Counted from the first letter of the stretch, positions 54,518-62,640 are shown. The stretch is 64,000 bases of DNA from Pteria penguin (GCA_035048485.1 CM068587.1:48816496-48880495), one strand, 5' to 3'. Made by a program: numbers and translations. Notes: generated by a model from the sequence alone, not told the origin.

Positions 54518-57500
54518 GTTTACACTATCGAAATTATTTCTGGTCATTTCCCAGATAATTATTATAGATATGTCTTGAAGGTCTTATGTTTTTTTACATT
54601 ATTTATTGTTTGTCTCTTTCTCCCTAGCTTTCTGTCGGATTTATCCCATACTATATCTGCTAATACTAATAACAGTCTTAACGAGTAGCGGTCTTAAGCA
54701 GCGAGGACAAGAAAGTTTCTGAAATTATATTAGAGCACTTAAACCCAACTGTCAAAATTACAAATCACATTTCCATTCAGTTTATCGGGGATTAAGAACG
54801 ACGTAATTAGCCTAGCCTGATTTAGAATGTAGATTTATTCTGGCCCGGCTACTTGTGGGCTTTTTTCCTCCGTCCACAAGCCTGTCGTAATTTTGCCTTC
54901 TTTTATATATAGTTCAACAAGACGTCGGAATCAATTACCTTCTCTTTAACACGTTATTCCGTCCGAACAAATTAGATTTTTGTTCAAATAGTCATCAACG
55001 GCAAACGTGTCACTGCGTATAACTCGTAATTTCACTTCCATAATGACGCTCTCTCATACTCATCTCTCAGTAGCGCAAATAGGAGCAGAATTCATTTGAA
55101 GGCTTGTTGATGGCGGTTCCACGATGTTCAAGTGTAATTAAACATAATAATCTGGCTGTATTAAATAAATCGGAAGCCCCAGTCTGCACAGTTTCTAATA
55201 TACTCCGCATAGACAAGGCTTCTAATCAAAACTATGAGAAGCTGTAGGCAGGAATTCGACCCACGAAGGGCTCGGGTAGGCACATTGCACGATTATGTTG
55301 CAGATGTAAGAGTTTTAATTAAGAATTTCATTTACGACAGAAAATTAAGAAACCATTGATAACGTGAGATTGTCGCCTTTGTTCTTGTTTTCCCCCAGTC
55401 CGTGGTTTAATTCGTTTGTCGATCGATTCGTTCTTAAAATATTCGTAAAATATCATGTTGTTGAGTCTTTTTAATCAAAACGTTTAGAAAAAAAAATTAA
55501 ACTGTATTTACATGTCTAAAAGATGAAATATTCGTCGCGGGTTTGGGGATTTTTTTCTCTGGTTGTTACACAATGAATTTCGTGCCTTGTCTTTTTGGAA
55601 ATGAAATTTAAATGTATGTTTTTAATTCCTTGCTATTGTCATTTATCTCTTTTTGAAAATGATTTGCGACTGAAAATGTTTCTATGCACATGCACTTAAT
55701 TCGTGCAAATATCACCCGACTTTATTATATCCCCGAGAGTATTTATTCCGGTGCAGTTTTAAAAAGATTTTATGTACGTGTAATTTATTCATTCCTGTAT
55801 GACTTAGTGAATTGAATGGTGAGTCTATGTTTACAAGGAATAACTATAAACAGTGATCACGGGTTTCGCATAATATGTAAATGATTTCTCGGCAGCTCTC
55901 AATATGTTTCACAGCACTAAATTACATGTTTATTCCACGGAAATTATAGCTTCCATTTACGCCGACCTTCCCACCGATTAACGACAAACTCCGCGAGCAT
56001 CTGCTTCGCAGCGCCCAGAAACGCCCCAATTTAAACCATCATCGCTTGCTGCTGACTTCACCCAAAGGCCTTCCAATTTTCTTAGAGATTTATATGACAA
56101 ATTTGACAATTTCGTCAAATTAACATGCATGATTGAGCTACCATCTCAGAGCCTCGAGTCTAACTAAAATGGCGGGCTCAGTGATTTGACGATTCGTGGC
56201 ATGTCGTTAATGAGGGAATTGTTTGTATCGGAGGCAATTCGGCCTAAAGGCAGTTTCTGACAGAGCGGGTTAATATGATGATTTCTGCTTGGTTGCCAGT
56301 ACAATGGGAGTCGAATTCTCTTAACGACACATTCTCTATCTTCCTGTGTATAATGGGATTTCTGCCTAGTTTGCCTCGTTAAATTTGTTTTTTCAATTCA
56401 GTGCTTTTACCGCTTCTGTTGGTTGTCCCCACAGCTTGTACACATTTTGCATCATTATTTTAATTTCTCTGCCGGTTAAAGGAATGAAAAGCACTTAACC
56501 TAGATGTGATCTAGGACTGTGTCCTGTACTAATAACGATTTTGATGTGAAAATATTGTAAAATAAACCGACCCAAAATACCAATATTCGAAACTGTCTGG
56601 AATTCTGAGAGGTGATAAGGTCTCACGGGAACCCGGCTATCTCAACATCTCCTCAGGGCTACATCACTGCTTAGTAAAGAATAAGATGAAGGCAGTCAAA
56701 AATAGGACCACCAATCATGAAACAGTGATGAGATACCCCGCCCTGGAAGACTTGGTATCTCCTGCTGGTTAGTGACACCCGTTGTGTATAATTCTAACAC
56801 AATAACACCCCCACCCCCCTTTCCAAAAAAAAAAAAAAGATATTGGGTTTGTTTATATGAGATAAATTCATGACGGCTTTGCGAAAGACCCTTCCGAGTT
56901 TTACTGAACGCCATGGCGTCGTTATCTTTTCTCATAGATTTAAACAGGAAGTATAACTATCGACTTTTGAATGCACTTCGTAATGGAAGAAGAAGAAGGA
57001 ACGAAAAATTTAGGATCTAGGACTTAAATTTCGAAACACTTAGAGGTTTAAAGACGAATCGATTTAAAAAGTTAACGTAAGAATTTTATTTAAAAAAATG
57101 TAAGTTACATCAACGATTACGTCGTAGTGTGACTTAACAACCTTTGATAACACTAGATGGACTCGGTTCTGTCTGTATATTTTTTTTTTGCAAATACAAA
57201 AGTTCGATTCGTAGTGAGTAAGTGTCGACTTGTTGCTTGGACGCTATAGATCACCGTAGCATATCTTTAGTTTAGGCAAATTGAGGACTCTGCCAGTTTA
57301 CCCCACGGGGGTTGGTAATGTATATTCGGAACTCGTCGGTTTCTTTCGTCATCTAACACTTCCAACAAATGATGTAGAGCGAAATAAGTGTACGTCAGGT
57401 ACATTCCTTTCCTGCCCATGGCTACTATATCACACGGAAGGATGTACTTTGTAATTGTTAAAATCATCTTTACTTTTATTCTTTTTCGTAGGAGATCGAG

Positions 57501-60373
57501 GAGGAAACCAGTACGGAGGATACGGACAGAATAACCCGCGCAACAGGTCAGTATGATAGGTCAAAAGGTCAATATAGGGGGTCAGAGAAACAGGTAGTGA
57601 CAAGGCCGGGTATAATCATGTCGGCATGATCATAGAGGGATGGATATGATATGGTAAATATTTTATTATAAAATAGATATCATAATTTGACACAAAGTAA
57701 GGTCAGCAAGTCATTATTTTTGGTTGACGCTTTAGGTATAATTTTATTTTTGCTTAACTGCGGTATGCGATGTCAGAGTTCAGAAATAGTTATCACCGAA
57801 AGCAATATATTATTAAAAGTGTATGAGAAATTTGCATGTTCAGTTCTTGTTAATCCTTGAATGAAACATTAGAGTCGAGTTTCATTGGAACCCCCATTCC
57901 CCGTCTCCTCCCAAACCCGTGCGTTGGAAAAATTCATGAAAGCAGTGGTATAAATTTATGAGACTGCAGCTGATCGCTATGAAGATGATCTTCAGGGGAC
58001 GAGGGAGATGAACTTCGAAAATTTTGTTGAACTACAGATAAATTTTAATACCTTTTCAAGGTCTGAAGAATTGTAATTTGTAAATAAATTTTCATTATTC
58101 ACTATAATGTGTATGAATTATTGGTGTGTACTGTGTGTAGTAAACACCAGTAGAGCTACAGTCTAGATAAACACCTCTGGTTGTTGATATATACGTATTG
58201 ATTGCTTCACTTACATAGATCAGTGGGGGATTTAGAGGGCCCCCTTTTTGTCACATATTAACATCTTAAAATCCGGATTTGGCACCAAAAGCGGCCGAGT
58301 AGTTTGGCTACTATACATGTGGGCCCCCCTTTTCAGAAATTCTGGATCCGCCACTGAAGATGTTGGTGTATCCAGCGCTCCTATTGCCGAGGGTTAACGG
58401 ACACTTTTTAGCGATTTTTACCGATTATCACAGAAAATTGTCAGAAATCTGGGGGTGTCTGTAAAATGTTTAAATAAATTGAAGATTTCTTGTGTACGGC
58501 GCTATGGCTTGAATTTCATCATCTAGCACAATTTACCCTCTCACACCTGTATGGAAAAGAAAAATCTAGCTGGTTTGTTATGAACAAGGTGCTAGACAGA
58601 TTCTCAACCCTATTTACCTAGCAAAATCTGAAGAGGTACACTTATAATATTTCAGATTTCCCAATTCAAATAAAACAAATCAGAATTTAATTTTGGACCT
58701 CTTGAAATGATGTCAGTTACTCATTCGTGTGCCGGATACAAAAAGATAACATTTAGAGGCTGCTTGATGGAAGGGGTAGCGTTTATTTGTCCTGTCTCGC
58801 TCGGTGAATACATGGCCTTCATGTAAATGATCTCATTAGAGTCTACTTTGTTGATTAGCGAGGAAATTAGAGTTGGGCCCTGTAGAGGGCCGCGTATAAC
58901 CTGTATCAATTAAATGTGAAGTAGGTTTTGAAGGAGGGAGAGGATTGGCGGTCTCTCGACTGCTAACACCTGTGCTGAGTCCAACAGAGATACCCTGCCG
59001 CTCTGCTCAATAACCCAGTCATTGGGGCCCGCATTGTGTGGCTTCCTTGTGTATGACACAGATACTATTGCTAAATCACCATGTTCTCATTTGTATAAAA
59101 ATGGTGAAGAAGAGATGTTTTTGTATGTTTCAGGGGGTGGGACCAAGGAGGCGGAGACAATATGGGTTGGCAAGGTAACATGAGAGGTCAGCAAAACGCT
59201 TACAGCAATAATATGCAACAGAGGGGGAACCAAGGAGGATATGGTGGTAATCAAGGAGGATATGGTGGTAACCAAAGGGGATACGGTGGTAACCAAGGAG
59301 GATATGATGGTAACCAAAGGAGATATGGTGGTAACCAAGGAGGATACGGAGGTAATCGAGGAGGATATGGAGGATACCAGGGAGGGCATGGCGGCAGACA
59401 TGGTAACTATGGAAATAACCAAGGAGGATATGGTAACCAAGGCAACAAATATGATGATGGTTATAGTAACAATAGGCATGGAGGATATAACCGAGGAGGA
59501 GGAGGATATGGCGGCGGGGATGGATACAGGCGGGCGGTAATGGTTGCCTATATTATAAGCTATAATTTATACTATAACTATGGAAAAGCTTTGGTCATAA
59601 ACACAAAAATAAATAGATAGGCAACAATAGCAAAAACCCTCAAACAAAAATGAAGCATAATGAAATGGATGAAAATATATAAAAGAATATTGTTTAATGT
59701 TATCAGTACTTATAAGCAACACTATACTAGAGTATTGTTATCCTTTATTTTGACATATTTTATTCAAATTAAGTTTAGCCGGGTTTGCTTTCGAGGTGCA
59801 TGACTCTTGTCTATAAGGTCCTGGGAGAGTTAGAGATGACACTTCGGTTCTTTTGATTCTCGGATAAAACGGTGGAAACCGAGGTCCCGATTTGAACTGG
59901 GCGTGGCACGCCGCCTCGGTTGGGTCCTTCGTAGGCGTCTAAATTTGTGTGCATTGTATCCAGTAGATTCCGTCACCTAACAGGTGCAATGATCTTGATT
60001 GGACATAAAACAAGTATCAGTGTATTCAAACAGAAGCGGCTCAATTCAATTCCATAGAAATTGATATGATAATATGAATGCCAGAATGGGAGGTACCGTC
60101 CGTTAGGCGGCGCTTGTGTACTATCAGTTAGTAACATCGATTTGAGTTAGCAACCTTATGACGTCACAATAACGTACCATTGTTCTTTACGTCATTTTTG
60201 CGGGAATATGTTTTATTTCCTCCATAAATAATAGCCTGCAGTTAATGGCGGTGTCCCCTATTTCTTGGAACTGAATAGATTTGCAGTTGTGATTTTGCAA
60301 CAACACTCAGGAATTTTTTTCTACCAGTATGAATATTATAGTTCAAACTTCCATTTTCTTCCAGAGGTATTAG
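16261..60373 (+). CDS. XRN2: XRN2/Rat1-type nuclear 5'-3' exoribonuclease, complete spliced gene
   Basis: Degrades 5'-monophosphate RNA in the nucleus and, in the family, promotes Pol II termination and RNA turnover. Coding exons read: 16261-16335, 20493-20620, 20981-21092, 24059-24120, 24320-24431, 25861-26023, 26571-26639, 27636-27725, 27980-28029, 31049-31174, 33356-33493, 34049-34106, 34953-35002, 35122-35169, 35647-35808, 36286-36389, 37353-37437, 37928-37978, 39005-39112, 39593-39682, 41172-41244, 41513-41596, 43617-43717, 44187-44266, 44795-44851, 46214-46282, 46870-47007, 50154-50224, 57492-57546, 59134-59536, then 60365-60373 (or exon 30 runs on to a stop at 59620). All introns are GT-AG and phases agree. 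The start [16 protein letters not shown] is the family N-terminus. Active-site motifs: YLDMNGIIH (D54), AIDGV (D103), GEGEHK (E204, E206), GADADLIM (D234, D236), [10 protein letters not shown] (D345). A CX2CX4HX4C zinc knuckle lies at C264-C277. A basic stretch follows (about 405-427), then an acidic linker, the conserved XRN C-terminal half (about 517-760), and a Gly/Tyr/Asn/Gln-rich tail from about 850. Human XRN2 is 950 residues; the excess here is mostly the tail. Confidence 0.95.
16948..19270 (+). mobile_element. piggyBac DNA transposon with perfect TIRs and TTAA target duplication
   Basis: The left end CTCATTCAGCCCC (16948-16960) is exactly inverted at 19258-19270. TTAA flanks both sides at 16944-16947 and 19271-19274. 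The element is 2,323 bp and lies in XRN2 intron 1, same strand as the host gene. Perfect ends, intact duplications and a nearly intact transposase suggest a recent insertion. A near-terminal CTGGGGCTTAATG motif close to the right end may be a subterminal transposase site. Confidence 0.95.
17255..18963 (+). pseudogene. piggyBac transposase, one frameshift at a T7 run
   Basis: The N-terminal part opens at ATG 17255 ([14 protein letters not shown]) with a Ser/Asp/Glu-rich leader. It ends at a TGA (17657-17659) just after seven Ts at 17643-17649. The rest is open in the -1 frame up to 18963. The DDE_Tnp_1_7-type catalytic core shows Asp codons at 17971 (AIDEAM), 18205 (YCDSFF) and 18526 (GVDHADQ), matching the family's three acidic residues. 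The C-terminus has the piggyBac Cys-rich finger (CKMC, CEQC, CTVC, then a His). Total length near 570 residues is normal for the family. The break is one base in a homopolymer, so a real deletion, an assembly error and ribosomal slippage are all possible. Confidence 0.9.
19285..19800 (-). mobile_element. Degenerate LINE reverse-transcriptase C-terminus, antisense
   Basis: Read on the minus strand, broken frames give [11 protein letters not shown], then a WET motif, then [19 protein letters not shown] sequence. This is the usual C-terminal tail of non-LTR retrotransposon ORF2 proteins (jockey/CR1-like groups). Frameshifts and stops are frequent, so this is an old, dead, 5'-truncated copy directly downstream of the piggyBac element. 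Confidence 0.65.
20589..20722 (+). repeat. 67-bp tandem duplication spanning the XRN2 exon 2 splice donor
   Basis: 20589-20655 and 20656-20722 match with few differences. The unit holds the last 32 coding bases of exon 2, the GTAAGT donor and 35 bp of intron. The true donor is at 20621; a duplicate donor with the same GTAAGT lies at 20688. Use of the second would put an in-frame TAA (AAG TAA) into the message. Confidence 0.9.
21674..21956 (-). mobile_element. tRNA-derived SINE with 10-bp target duplication
   Basis: TGCTTGACTC flanks both sides (21664-21673 and 21957-21966). On the minus strand it has a tRNA-like head with A box GTGGCCTAGTGG and B box GTTCGAGTCC, a body with the CATCCGAAAGACA, GTGAGGGATC and CATCTGCCTGATGC blocks shared by the other copies, and a tail reading GACGTAAAAC then CAATCAATC. 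It is nested in the TTAA MITE. Confidence 0.9.
22181..23848. mobile_element. hAT-like element with 5-bp duplication, nested in a MITE
   Basis: The left end CAGGGATCTCGTTA and right end TAGTGAGAACCCTG are imperfect inverted repeats, flanked by TTCCC at 22176-22180 and 23849-23853. TTTTCAAAAGTGGTGAGTCC occurs near both ends, at about 22240 and 23793. The left 250 bp is strikingly CpG- and GC-rich for this window. No transposase motif was recognised. The CAGGG end and 5-bp duplication resemble some hAT groups, but the class is uncertain. Confidence 0.65.
22967..23269 (+). CDS. Unrecognised 100-codon ORF inside the nested element
   Basis: The ORF starts ATGATACTTAAAGACTTC and ends [12 protein letters not shown]. 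It has balanced amino-acid use and a higher third-position C/G content than its surroundings, especially in the second half ([18 protein letters not shown]). No domain was recognised. It could be the 3' part of a captured cellular exon or a transposon protein fragment; no intron or poly(A) signature decides between these. The opposite-strand ORF here is treated as a shadow. Confidence 0.35.
   Translation: MILKDFGGLYGSLLKLAVTAKLQRQLGSNIIWVTIGKLINANMPADHSILTYGDEVLNSLINNPTHLPTKLMWIQQAGPPLCEFNTEKSLKFMDMRSRRK
24528..25057. mobile_element. MULE-like MITE with perfect 44-bp TIRs and 9-bp duplication
   Basis: CAACAAAGC flanks the element at 24519-24527 and 25058-25066. Both ends begin TAGCCGCAAGTAGTGG and match over 44 bp (24528-24571, 25014-25057). 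Each TIR contains its own hairpin (GTGGCCCTA ... TAGGGCCAC). A second inverted repeat of about 55 bp sits inside, roughly 24857-25011. The 9-bp duplication is typical of Mutator-like elements. It has no coding capacity and lies in XRN2 intron 5. Confidence 0.9.
25742..25802. repeat. (TA)n microsatellite
   Basis: About 30 TA units lie ~60 bp upstream of the XRN2 exon 6 acceptor. Confidence 0.98.
29043..30005 (+). pseudogene. Reverse transcriptase fragment (Penelope-like or related), one nonsense codon
   Basis: An open frame without a start codon encodes [13 protein letters not shown], then the RT motif [16 protein letters not shown], the catalytic YLDD (in CRYLDDILV), and a thumb-like region with [14 protein letters not shown] and [11 protein letters not shown]. 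One TGA at 29412-29414 interrupts an otherwise continuous frame ending at 30005. The 5' part is missing, as expected of target-primed retrotransposition. The [11 protein letters not shown] motif is closer to Penelope-like RTs than to typical LINE or LTR RTs, but no endonuclease was seen and the clade is uncertain. It lies in XRN2 intron 9. Confidence 0.75.
30006..30512 (+). mobile_element. 3' untranslated tail of the reverse-transcriptase element
   Basis: Non-coding sequence follows directly on the RT stop. Its last ~240 bp (from 30271) are nearly identical to 38656-38898, which defines the 3' end of the family at the CTCTTTTTTCTT stretch. Confidence 0.7.
32027..32299 (-). mobile_element. tRNA-derived SINE, same family
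   Basis: Flanks read AAGACGTATTCTT (32014-32026) and AAGATGTATTCTT (32300-32312), a 13-bp target duplication with one change. Minus strand: B box GGTTCGACTCC-type, the body blocks and the GACGTAAAAC tail as in the copy at 21674. It lies in XRN2 intron 10. Confidence 0.9.
34500..34770 (-). mobile_element. Decayed SINE (GACGTAAAAC family)
   Basis: ATTGTCTCATCTGAAAGACA and CTGCCTGAAGCAGT blocks are kept, while head and tail are eroded. TG-rich expansion (about 34553-34592) interrupts the body. It lies in XRN2 intron 12. Confidence 0.55.
36590..37100 (+). mobile_element. SINE split by a minisatellite
   Basis: A SINE-type A box (GATGTAGTTCAGTTGGTTA) lies at 36594-36620. The body blocks CCTTTTGGATGAGATAAAAA and CTCTGCTTCGAGCTGATG, and the tail GTGTGACGTAAAGC, follow from about 36893. 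The 270 bp between them is a tandem array. It lies in XRN2 intron 16. Confidence 0.7.
36618..36893. repeat. GCTAGTGAC minisatellite
   Basis: The array is built from ~21-22-bp units of the type GGCTAGTGACCAGCTAGTGA, itself a doublet of about 10-11 bp. Units vary (GATTG, GACTT, GAATG) but keep CTAGTGA throughout. Confidence 0.95.
37443..37640 (+). mobile_element. Decayed SINE (GACGTAAAAC family)
   Basis: A weak A box (TCGGTAGCATCTTG), a B box-like CAGATTCCAGTCCC and the ATTTGTTTCTGCTTGGTCCC block keep the family order. It lies in XRN2 intron 17 right after the splice donor. Confidence 0.5.
38165..38560. repeat. (CTGT)n-containing repeat with TTGACCTT boxes
   Basis: GGGGGTATATTGGAATCACC is followed by seven or so CTGT units, then CCTTGACCTTGACGTTTGACC and two diverged copies of a GATGGGG/GATATGGGGCC block. 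It is the same module type as 12970-13240 and lies in XRN2 intron 18. Confidence 0.55.
38656..38898 (+). mobile_element. Solo 3' tail of the same retroelement family
   Basis: This copy matches 30271-30512 with few differences, including GTGGGCCCGTAAACCGGT and CCGTCCTAAGTCGGTATCG, and ends in the same CTCTTTTTTCTT. It carries no coding sequence and looks severely 5'-truncated. It lies in XRN2 intron 18, same strand as the gene. Confidence 0.85.
39718..39870. repeat. TGACCT-rich repeat module
   Basis: The module is delimited by TGCCCCCGGATCG and CACTGGGGGCATTAGTGTTTC with GAACACAGCTTG. It holds AAGGTCGATGACCTT and two further TGACCTT boxes in ~45 bp. It lies in XRN2 intron 20. Confidence 0.65.
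39925..40215 (+). mobile_element. Decayed SINE (GACGTAAAAC family)
   Basis: Recognisable blocks: TTGGTCTAGTGTCATCG (head), TGATTGGCATGTAAAA, CTTCGAGTGGGTCTCTTGC and a late-body ACGAGGCCACA. It lies in XRN2 intron 20. Confidence 0.5.
42508..42767 (+). mobile_element. tRNA-derived SINE, same family, well preserved
   Basis: The head GTTGTGGCCTAGTGGGTAAG (A box) and GGGTTTGATTCCTG (B box) are followed by the TTTTGGATGAGACAGTAAAA block, the CACTGCTTCGGGTGGGTCC block, and a GTGACGTAAAAC tail. It lies in XRN2 intron 22. Confidence 0.9.
43020..44015. repeat. Two related TGACCT/GGGGCA repeat modules around exon 23
   Basis: 43020-43430 (CCTCGCCATGAAATGGCCGG ... GTCGGGGCAGTCGTG) and 43745-44015 (GATCCAGGGCATATTG ... 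TTCGGGGCATTATTG) flank exon 23 (43617-43717) on both sides. The second shares the GTCGATGACATTTTGACCTT block with 39718-39870. Confidence 0.55.
45130..45600. repeat. (CCGT)n repeat module with SINE-like flank
   Basis: AAGTAATTCCAGTCTATGAATTGGC precedes the CCGTCCGTCC run and a diverged second copy (CAATTCTGGTCTATAAATTGGC) lies at about 45480. TGACCTTGACC boxes lie between. A decayed SINE abuts on the left (45005-45175). It lies in XRN2 intron 25. Confidence 0.5.
45813..45947. mobile_element. Short hairpin element
   Basis: ATCTGAAATGAATTTTCATT (left) is inverted at the right end (AATGAAAATTCATTTCAGAT), followed inward by GGTATTTATGAAAC and its complement. The loop spans about 45870-45905. It lies in XRN2 intron 25. 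Confidence 0.75.
47298..49855 (+). mobile_element. 2.5-kb modular non-coding repeat element
   Basis: It starts AGCTCACCTGAGCCAAAGGC, a palindrome-rich head with CAAGTGAGCT, then a (CGTCCGT)n stretch. It ends CAGGTGAGCGATATAGGCCC with ACTTGGGCCTCTTG. Inside, ~450-500-bp modules recur near 47395, 47900, 48375, 48730 and 49235, each with CACATTTTCAACTTCTTC, a GGTGGCGCCACC-like box and a GGACTTTGTAATTTTAATGC box. The open frames inside are short and unconserved. It lies in XRN2 intron 27. Confidence 0.75.
50705..50955 (+). mobile_element. Decayed SINE (GACGTAAAAC family)
   Basis: The head TTTGGTCCAGTGGAATGAC, the TGTCCTTTGGATGATACAGT block and the GGTGTAAAACAG tail remain in order. It lies in XRN2 intron 28. 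Confidence 0.6.
51879..52095. mobile_element. TA-flanked MITE (217 bp)
   Basis: CAGTCCGGGTGGAACTT at the left is inverted as AAGTTCCACTCGGACTG at the right, flanked by TA (51877-51878 and 52096-52097). CCCACTGGTCACAGTGGGC-like palindromes inside extend the inverted ends. It lies in XRN2 intron 28. Confidence 0.85.
52739..52787. repeat. (AC)n microsatellite
   Basis: About 24 AC units lie in XRN2 intron 28. The Cys/Val-repeat ORFs on the other strand come from this repeat. Confidence 0.98.
54425..54512. repeat. (TA)n microsatellite
   Basis: About 43 TA units lie in XRN2 intron 28. An Ile/Tyr-repeat ORF on the other strand is its shadow. Confidence 0.98.
54600..56500. promoter_or_regulatory. 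Repeat-free, homeobox-site-rich intron segment, candidate enhancer
   Basis: In XRN2 intron 28 (7.27 kb, the largest), this stretch lacks recognisable repeats and has many TAATTA/CAATTA/TTAATTAAG cores, CCTTTGTTC (Sox-like) and blocks of balanced composition. Coding potential was not seen. The assignment is inference from texture only. Confidence 0.35.
58221..58356. mobile_element. CAGTGGCGGATCC MITE, second copy
   Basis: It begins CAGTGGGGGATTTAG and ends GATCCGCCACTG, with an interior homologous in inverted orientation to 3150-3260. No target duplication is evident. It lies in XRN2 intron 29. Confidence 0.8.
58700..59050. promoter_or_regulatory. Repeat-free segment in XRN2 intron 29, candidate regulatory DNA
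   Basis: This has balanced composition with CTCATTAGAG, TCAATTAAATG, TGTTGATTAGCG and CATTTACATG-like cores and no repeat signature. Minus-strand ORFs lack any recognisable motif. Confidence 0.3.
59134..59620 (+). CDS. XRN2: XRN2 exon 30: Gly/Tyr-rich repeat tail, two possible 3' ends
   Basis: The exon opens after a TTTCAG acceptor and continues the split AG|G codon of exon 29. It encodes repeats of roughly GNQGGYG, from tandem ~30-bp DNA units at about 59229-59400, followed by GGY/RGG-like sequence. This is low-complexity and probably disordered. The open frame runs to TAG-type termination at 59620, but the last ~27 residues lose the Gly character and look like read-through into AT-rich intron. 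A donor (GCG|GTAATG) at 59537 joined to a strong polypyrimidine acceptor at 60364 would end the protein as Arg-Tyr-stop. I prefer the spliced form. ORFs in the other frames and on the opposite strand here are shadows of the repeat. Confidence 0.75.
59780..60015 (+). mobile_element. Decayed SINE (GACGTAAAAC family)
   Basis: The GGTTCTTTTGATTCTCGGAT, GAAACCGAGGTCCC, CCTCGGTTGGGTCCTTCG and CATAAAACAAG blocks keep the family order with many substitutions. It lies between XRN2 exon 30 and the proposed last exon. Confidence 0.55.
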
Positions 60374-60725
60374 TTACTATGACAACATGTGGTCGTTATG
60401 AGAGGGCAGCTACCGACCGGGCTTGGACTCTTCTGCAGCATTGCCTTTCGTCATCCTTAATGGTCTGGTTGAACTAGATTTTTAACGTTTGAAACAGACT
60501 TCTAAGAGGATGCTTAGCAGTGTATTTGCCATGATTCAGTTATCATGGAAGCCTAATTTGAATGAAATTCAGATCGTGATGTAATTTTAAAATTGAAACT
60601 GACAGAACAAAGCATTGATTTTATTGTATAGTGAAAAATGTCTACATACATATATATTGTCATGGAGAAAATTTGTGGATATTTCATGAAATGAATAAAA
60701 ATGAAATAAAGAAAATTAACAACAA
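60365..60725 (+). other. XRN2: Probable XRN2 last exon and 3' UTR with poly(A) signals
   Basis: A pyrimidine-rich tract ending CTTCCAG precedes 60365. Joined in phase 0 to exon 30 it adds two codons and a stop. AATAAA hexamers at 60694-60699 and 60705-60710 fit a 3' end near 60725. A competing AATAAA sits at 59608-59613, inside the read-through end of exon 30. Which one is used cannot be settled from sequence alone. Confidence 0.5.
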
Positions 60726-62485
60726 AAGTATTTTGGTTTATTTATATGAAAAATAAGAATTGTGTTAGGATACAATTATAGATATATGGAATTAAGTAGC
60801 AAATAAGTCTCAAAATGTGATGTCCATTGTATCTATTTTATGAATTTATGTCTGTGAAATATTCTCGTCCAAAGATTAAAACATGTGAAATTTTTATCAA
60901 ATCCAATGAAAATATCATGAAAATAGTTCAAAATATCATCAGACCGACCCTTTGTTATTATAGAATACATATACTCAGTATTTTTGGAAAAGGATATACT
61001 TTGATGGAGTATATATTATTGCTGTATTGTACATATTTTCCGACGTCTGTCTGTTCGTCAGTATTGTAATGGACCACGACATAACCTTATACCTCTGTAG
61101 TCTTACAATTTGTGTATGTGGAAAAGCATTTCTGGAGGGATAGCTGCAAATTCCGAAAGCGAACTGTACTCACTTCCTGATCATTGATCAACACTTGCAG
61201 GTTTTACGGCTAACCATCAGGCCAAACAAAAAGATATGCATGTTTCTTGTAACATGCTGAAAAGAACTGGGGTCGGTATGTCGATTCTTTCTGGTTATCC
61301 ATCACTACCTTTTATGGAAAAAATTGAATTTTGGTATACTTTTCTGCAGGAGGTGCAATAAATGAGTTCAGGATCGGGACTAAAAATTAGGGTTACAGGA
61401 AACGTACAATTTTTTTTTTCTTTTGGCCTCAGCAGGTGTTCGCAAACGGCGTAAATATACATGTCCATTATGTTTTCATGTGACTCGTCTATTACTTACT
61501 TTGTATATATGTATATGCATTTATGTGTTTTTATTTTAGATATTTTATGCATCTTAAATGAGTAACCTATATCGCCTTATGTCACATGATGTTGAAGCCC
61601 TCTGGTGACTTCAGTGTGCGGACCGACCGGGGTACAGATGTAGAATGTACCGCGTCTGCCGAAGGCTGGTCTACTTCACTCCACCAATTACTCATTCAGA
61701 TTTCATAAACTTTGAAATTTCGGGATTTAAATGTCGATCTTTGTTTTGACAGTGGGTAGGGAAGTTTGTGGCATTTTAAACGTCCAAGTCGGACCATCTC
61801 TGACACAAACTGTCAAACTGATGTTCAATTTATATGACACGGTAAATGAAAAACAAAACACGTACTTGTCTGGGATCCCAAATTACACCCGAGTCAAAAT
61901 TCTAATCTACACGAACTACAGAAAACAAATAGAGAGGTATTAAACATTGTCTTAGACGGTCTTTCCAGCCCTTCCAATCTACTGCACGAACCTCTAAGAT
62001 GCCAGTCGGGCCCATTCTTAGGTCCCCTAACGCGGACAGGAATTTCATTAAACAGACTCGTATGGATCAGGGGTCAAATGTACCAGATTTATTTTCAAGA
62101 ATAAGATTTGACTTTTGCTATGCTTGGCATTAAATATGCCAAAACAGAGTAATAACGAATGAAGTGTTGCCGAGATTGATTGCTTTACGTTTTCAAGTAG
62201 GAATTTATGACTTGGTCTGTGATTTATCTATCGGAGTTTTCAATGCGTTTTGATATGGGGCGCAAAGTTTACTTTTATGACATGCATAGGCATTTTTTTC
62301 TGGTCTTAATCCAAGTAAATCCTTCAATATAGTACACAGACGATGTAAGCGTTTATTATTAATCATAGGAAAGTAGACTTCGCTCTCCACACAAATGTAA
62401 TTTCATTATTTGTTGGTTATCTTTATGGAACTAGAAATATGCACTTAAATTTCCTCTATGAAAATTTTGTGCTTAAAAGAGACTC

Positions 62486-62640
62486 GGCGTAGCTTAGTTC
62501 GCAACGTGTTCGGTTCAGGGCCGAGAGTTCGAGGGTTCAATTCCCACATATTGTCGGTTCAGTAGTAACATGTTAGGCTCTCTTGAGACGGTAGAATTAA
62601 AAATCTCCCTGCTCAGAATGGGTCGATATTTAGGCGGTAC
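62486..62640 (+). mobile_element. tRNA-like SINE head with short body
   Basis: CGGCGTAGCTTAGTTCGCAA (A box) and GAGGGTTCAATTCCCAC (B box) lie 30-40 bp apart, as in a tRNA gene. The sequence does not fold as a convincing full tRNA (the acceptor arms do not pair), so I call a SINE. Confidence 0.55.

Noticed and set aside
59087..59479. 130-codon minus-strand ORF rich in Ser/Val/Ile/Thr
   Set aside because: It is the antisense of the Gly/Tyr repeat codons of XRN2 exon 30.
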